Shown: positions 60,974 to 64,000 of the stretch, one piece after another
Layout of the letters: each line of letters begins with the position of its first letter
How positions within the stretch are numbered: the stretch's first letter is position 1
Source of the DNA: Acidovorax kalamii
GTDB taxonomy: Bacteria; Pseudomonadota; Gammaproteobacteria; Burkholderiales; Burkholderiaceae_C
Direction of reading: 5' to 3'
Length of the DNA: 64,000 nucleotides
NCBI RefSeq assembly: GCF_002245625.1
Contig: NZ_NOIG01000008.1
Location: 310,001-374,000, forward strand
Notes under the pieces: model-generated
What the model was told of the DNA's origin: nothing
Database searches by the model: none
What the model saw: the letters and a program-made list of their open reading frames with translations, nothing else
Program-made: the position numbers and the translations under genes

Positions 60974-62410
60974 ATGACCACGCTCAAAGCCCCCGAACTC
61001 CTCCTGCCCGCAGGCTCGCTCGACAAGATGCGCGCTGCCTACGACTTTGGCGCCGACGCGGTGTACGCCGGGCAGCCGCGCTATTCCCTGCGCGCGCGCA
61101 ACAACGAGTTCAAGCTGGAGCAGATCCGCCAAGGCATTACAGAAGCCCACGCACGCGGCAAGAAGTTCTTCGTCACCAGCAACCTGATTGCGCACAACGA
61201 CAAGATCCGCACCTACCTGCGCGACATCGAGCCCGTGATCGATTGCAAGCCCGACGCCCTCATCATGGCCGACGCGGGCCTGATCATGATGGTCAAGGAA
61301 AAATGGCCCGAGCAGGTGGTGCACCTCTCGGTGCAGGCCAACACCACCAACTGGGCGGCGGTGAAGTTCTGGCAGAAGATGGGCGTGGAGCGCATCATCC
61401 TCTCGCGCGAGCTCGCCCTGGACGAGATCGAAAAAATCCGCCAGGAATGCCCCGACATGGAGCTGGAAGTGTTCGTGCACGGCGCGCTGTGCATCGCGTA
61501 CTCGGGCCGTTGCCTGCTCAGCGGCTACTTCAACCACCGCGACCCCAACCAGGGCACCTGCACCAACGCCTGCCGCTGGAACTACGCCACACACGACGCT
61601 GACATCGACCCCACCACGGGCGAAGCCATTGCGCAGAAGATGGAAGGCGACTTCAACTTCGAGGCCGCGCAGCAGAAGGCCGAGCAATCGTTCTCCACCA
61701 CCGGCAGCGGCCAGCGCCACCCCAAGGCCGACAAGGTCTACCTGATCGAAGAAGCCGGCCGCCCCGGTCAGCTCATGCCCATCATGGAGGACGAGCACGG
61801 CACCTACATCATGAACAGCAAGGACCTGCGCGCGGTGGAGCACGTGGCCCGCCTGACGCAGATCGGTGTCGATTCGCTCAAGATCGAAGGCCGCACCAAG
61901 AGCCTGTACTACGTGGCCCGCACCGCCCAGGTGTACCGCCGCGCCATCGACGATGCCGTGGCCGGCCGCCCGTTCAACCCCGAGCTGCTGATCGAGCTGG
62001 AAGGCCTGTCCAACCGCGGCTACACCGGCGGTCTGCTGGAGCGCCGCCCCAGCAACGACTACCAGAACTACATCAGCGGCCACTCGGCAACCCAGCGCAG
62101 CCAGTACGTGGGCGAGGTGCTGGGAGCTGAAGGTCAGTCGGGAGTGGGCCTGCAAGGCGACTGGGTGCAGGTCGAAACCAAGAACCACTTTGCCGTGGGC
62201 GACTTGATCGAGGTCGTGCACCCCAGCGGCAACACCACCGTGCGCCTGCACGAGATGCGCAACGTGGAAGGCCAACCCGTACAGGTGGCGCAAGGCAGCC
62301 CGGTGCGGGTGTGGATCCCGCTGCCTGCACGCTACAGCGGCGCGCTGCTGGCACGCGTCATCGAATCGCAGCCGCCTGCGGCGGCGGCAGAGCCTGCGCT
62401 GGCCGCCTGA
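60974..62410 (+). CDS. U32-family protein, TrhP/YegQ-like tRNA hydroxylation protein
   Basis: A 478-residue peptidase U32 family protein. Typical parts: PELLLPAGSLDKMRAAYDFG, ADAVYAGQPRYSLRARNNEF, VFVHGALCIAYSGRCLLSGY then FNHRDPNQGTCTNACRWNY with the four cysteines, and SLKIEGRTKSLYYVARTAQV. The YegQ (TrhP) group takes part in 5-hydroxyuridine formation at tRNA position 34. Start ATG 60974. It lies 34 bases after ttcA, another tRNA modification gene, which supports the reading. Confidence 0.92.
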   Translation: MTTLKAPELLLPAGSLDKMRAAYDFGADAVYAGQPRYSLRARNNEFKLEQIRQGITEAHARGKKFFVTSNLIAHNDKIRTYLRDIEPVIDCKPDALIMADAGLIMMVKEKWPEQVVHLSVQANTTNWAAVKFWQKMGVERIILSRELALDEIEKIRQECPDMELEVFVHGALCIAYSGRCLLSGYFNHRDPNQGTCTNACRWNYATHDADIDPTTGEAIAQKMEGDFNFEAAQQKAEQSFSTTGSGQRHPKADKVYLIEEAGRPGQLMPIMEDEHGTYIMNSKDLRAVEHVARLTQIGVDSLKIEGRTKSLYYVARTAQVYRRAIDDAVAGRPFNPELLIELEGLSNRGYTGGLLERRPSNDYQNYISGHSATQRSQYVGEVLGAEGQSGVGLQGDWVQVETKNHFAVGDLIEVVHPSGNTTVRLHEMRNVEGQPVQVAQGSPVRVWIPLPARYSGALLARVIESQPPAAAAEPALAA

Positions 62411-62440
62411 TTTTTTGATAACGACCCCGGGGGCTCCCGC

Positions 62441-63811
62441 ATGACAACTTTTTTTGAATGCAGCCCCCACCGGGTCGTTGCGGCTGCTGTGCTTGGTGTG
62501 GTTTTGTCTGGCGGTGCCAGCGCCCAGGCCCCCACCGTCGCCCCCGCCAAGCAGCGCTATGTGCAGGGCTCCTGGGTCAACCTGCGCGAGTCGGCCCAGT
62601 CACAGGCGCGCGTGGTGGCCCAGGTGCCTGCCAACACCGTGCTGCAACAGCTCACCGAGCGCGACGGCTGGTGTGCCGTGCTCTACGCAGGCGATGCCCG
62701 CCTGGGCCCGCCGTTGGCCGAGCCCCTGCAAGCCCATGTGGCCTGCAACCTCCTGGCCGACCAGCCCCTCACCCTGGCCCAGGCGGGCAAGGACGCCGCC
62801 CGCGCCTTCTGGGTCGCTCCGTCACCCAACCGCCTGCGCGCATACGGCAACGCCCTGCCGCGTCCGCCGGCCCTGCAACTGCCCGCGCTGGCCAAGAGCC
62901 ACGCGCATGAAATGCCGGTGCAGTACCCCACCCGAGCTGAGTGGGAAGCCGCCAAGAAGCTCATGCGCGCTGGCGTGGTGCTGCGGCCCGAGCAGGAGAT
63001 CGACCGGGGCAGCCCCATCAACCCGCTGGACGACCTGAAGCTGGCCACCCGTGCCGTGGACCACATTCCCGCCGTGACCCCTTTGGCCTCCAAGCCTAAC
63101 TTGCCAGCGATTGCCCCGTCGTACTTCCGCAGCCACACCAGCGTGGCCCTGCTGCACGAGACCGACGCCGATGGCCTGGCCGCCGTGGCAGGCACCCGCA
63201 TCAGCGTCATCCCCACGGGCGCTCCGGTGGGCCGGTTCAACCGCCACAGCGGGCCCGAAATCGAATACGTCACCGGTTTCTGGGACGTGGGCACTGCCGA
63301 CCAGGCCTTTGCCCCTGCGCTGACCCTCTATGCCATTACCCACCAGGGCCTGGTGGGGGGGCACACCGTGCGCCAGCGCTATTGGGACATCAGCAATGAA
63401 GAGCACTACTGCGGTGGCCACTACCCCGGCCGGGGGTTCAATGACCCCGGCGAGGAAGCCCAGCCCTTGCGCGGCTACGCCCGGCTGCCGGAAAGCGCCG
63501 AGGTGCTGGCCCGCCTGGTGGTGCCCGGCAAGCTGCCGCCCGATGCGGTGAAGGTAAAGACCCGGCGCTACGCCACCAGCTGGATGCAGCCCGCCGACCC
63601 GCCCATCCGGGACAAGCCCCAGCGCAAGAACACCGCCGTGCTGGTGCACGAGATCGACCTGGACCGCGATGGCGTGGCCGACATCCTGCGCATCGACACG
63701 CCTTCGCCCGGTGGCATGAGTTTTGAGCCCATCTTTGAATGGCGCTGGTACCTCAACATCAACGGCCAGTGGTTCCGGGCCGGGCATTGGGTGGATCAGG
63801 AGTGCACCTGA
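62441..63811 (+). CDS. Secreted SH3b-domain protein of unknown function
   Basis: A 456-residue exported protein with a signal peptide ending about residue 29 (GGASAQ). An SH3b-like domain follows (residues 37-105: GSWVNLRESAQSQARVVAQV then PANTVLQQLTERDGWCAVLY). The long C-terminal part contains VGRFNRHSGPEIEYVTGFWD, HYCGGHYPGRGFNDPGEEAQ and HEIDLDRDGVADILRIDTPS, the last resembling an FG-GAP-like or calcium-binding repeat. I cannot name the C-terminal family. It follows the U32 gene after 30 bases on the same strand. Confidence 0.75.
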   Translation: MTTFFECSPHRVVAAAVLGVVLSGGASAQAPTVAPAKQRYVQGSWVNLRESAQSQARVVAQVPANTVLQQLTERDGWCAVLYAGDARLGPPLAEPLQAHVACNLLADQPLTLAQAGKDAARAFWVAPSPNRLRAYGNALPRPPALQLPALAKSHAHEMPVQYPTRAEWEAAKKLMRAGVVLRPEQEIDRGSPINPLDDLKLATRAVDHIPAVTPLASKPNLPAIAPSYFRSHTSVALLHETDADGLAAVAGTRISVIPTGAPVGRFNRHSGPEIEYVTGFWDVGTADQAFAPALTLYAITHQGLVGGHTVRQRYWDISNEEHYCGGHYPGRGFNDPGEEAQPLRGYARLPESAEVLARLVVPGKLPPDAVKVKTRRYATSWMQPADPPIRDKPQRKNTAVLVHEIDLDRDGVADILRIDTPSPGGMSFEPIFEWRWYLNINGQWFRAGHWVDQECT

Positions 63812-63970
63812 GCGGCCCCTGAGGAGGGGCGCTGTGGCCTGCAACCTGCCAACGGCCCGAGCAGGTCCCCCGCCCCCGGTGGTTTTGGGTAGCATCGTTT
63901 CGGAGATCGCCCATGGGGTTTGCCAGCCAGCGCCTGGCACGCAGCCCCGACCCCCACGAAAGGCCCGCCC

Positions 63971-64000
63971 ATGTCCGTTGAGTCCCATCCCCCCTGCGTG
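63971..64000 (+). CDS. Possible gene start cut by the window end
   Basis: ATG at 63971 with AAAGG seven to twelve bases upstream begins MSVESHPPCV and runs off the window. Ten codons are too few to identify a product; the upstream 150 bases contain no other gene. Confidence 0.3.
   Translation, partial: MSVESHPPCV

Overview
The window reads as chromosomal DNA of a GC-rich betaproteobacterium, most likely Comamonadaceae (Acidovorax or a relative). This is inferred from the strong G/C third-position bias, two TctC/Bug-type solute receptors, the gene repertoire, and a dispersed palindromic repeat of a kind I associate with that family. No tRNA, rRNA, CRISPR array, integrase, transposase or prophage gene is visible.

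Layout. 1-3250: a TetR-type regulator cut by the window edge, a Bug receptor and a type B carboxylesterase. 3351-4359: two small membrane proteins. 4612-8405: a GntR(FCD)-led amino-acid ABC importer operon. 8553-10354: EF-hand protein, PduO-type cobalamin adenosyltransferase, YdiI-like thioesterase. 10530-15986: two tail-to-tail paralogous ABC binding proteins, an acetyl-CoA hydrolase/CoA-transferase and a uracil permease. 16134-18793: zinc-ribbon protein, a duplicated scrap of its 3' end, and an LCMT-family methyltransferase. 18804-22444: UbiH-family hydroxylase, small membrane protein, BCCT transporter. 22916-24914: a TetR gene, a 37-residue membrane peptide and an alpha/beta hydrolase, with matching operators. 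25022-31438: a CoA-ester cluster (acetoacetyl-CoA synthetase, Bug receptor, acyl-CoA synthetase, LysR). 31435-35139: pssA, an EamA exporter and minCDE. 35177-44646: VOC, MOSC, flavin reductase, hydrolase, DUF218, FMN reductase/TetR, haem-like membrane protein, dadA/argP-like pair, TetR and a two-domain fasciclin protein. 44844-52351: UspA, metallophosphoesterase, LysR, membrane protein, pckG, queC, a 48-residue membrane protein and threonine dehydratase. 52352-54132: a gene-poor stretch followed by a lower-GC secreted protein. 54277-63811: recQ, a MocR regulator divergent from a rhodanese-GNAT-metH(N-terminal) operon, ttcA, a YegQ/TrhP-type U32 protein and an SH3b protein.

No complete novel defence or biosynthetic system is seen. 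The most unusual signals are: a nine-copy palindromic repeat that abuts or supplies stop codons and sits in-frame inside two enzymes; a 159-bp long-armed palindrome; a pair of shared TetR operators; two neighbouring leaders that both combine a GGGTTAACCC palindrome with a terminator next to the start codon; three evenly spaced operator-like sites before the fasciclin gene; a MocR operator in front of a methionine-linked operon; and an alpha/beta hydrolase that has lost its nucleophile. Protein starts were chosen by ribosome binding sites, overlaps and family N-termini, and several differ from the longest possible reading frame.
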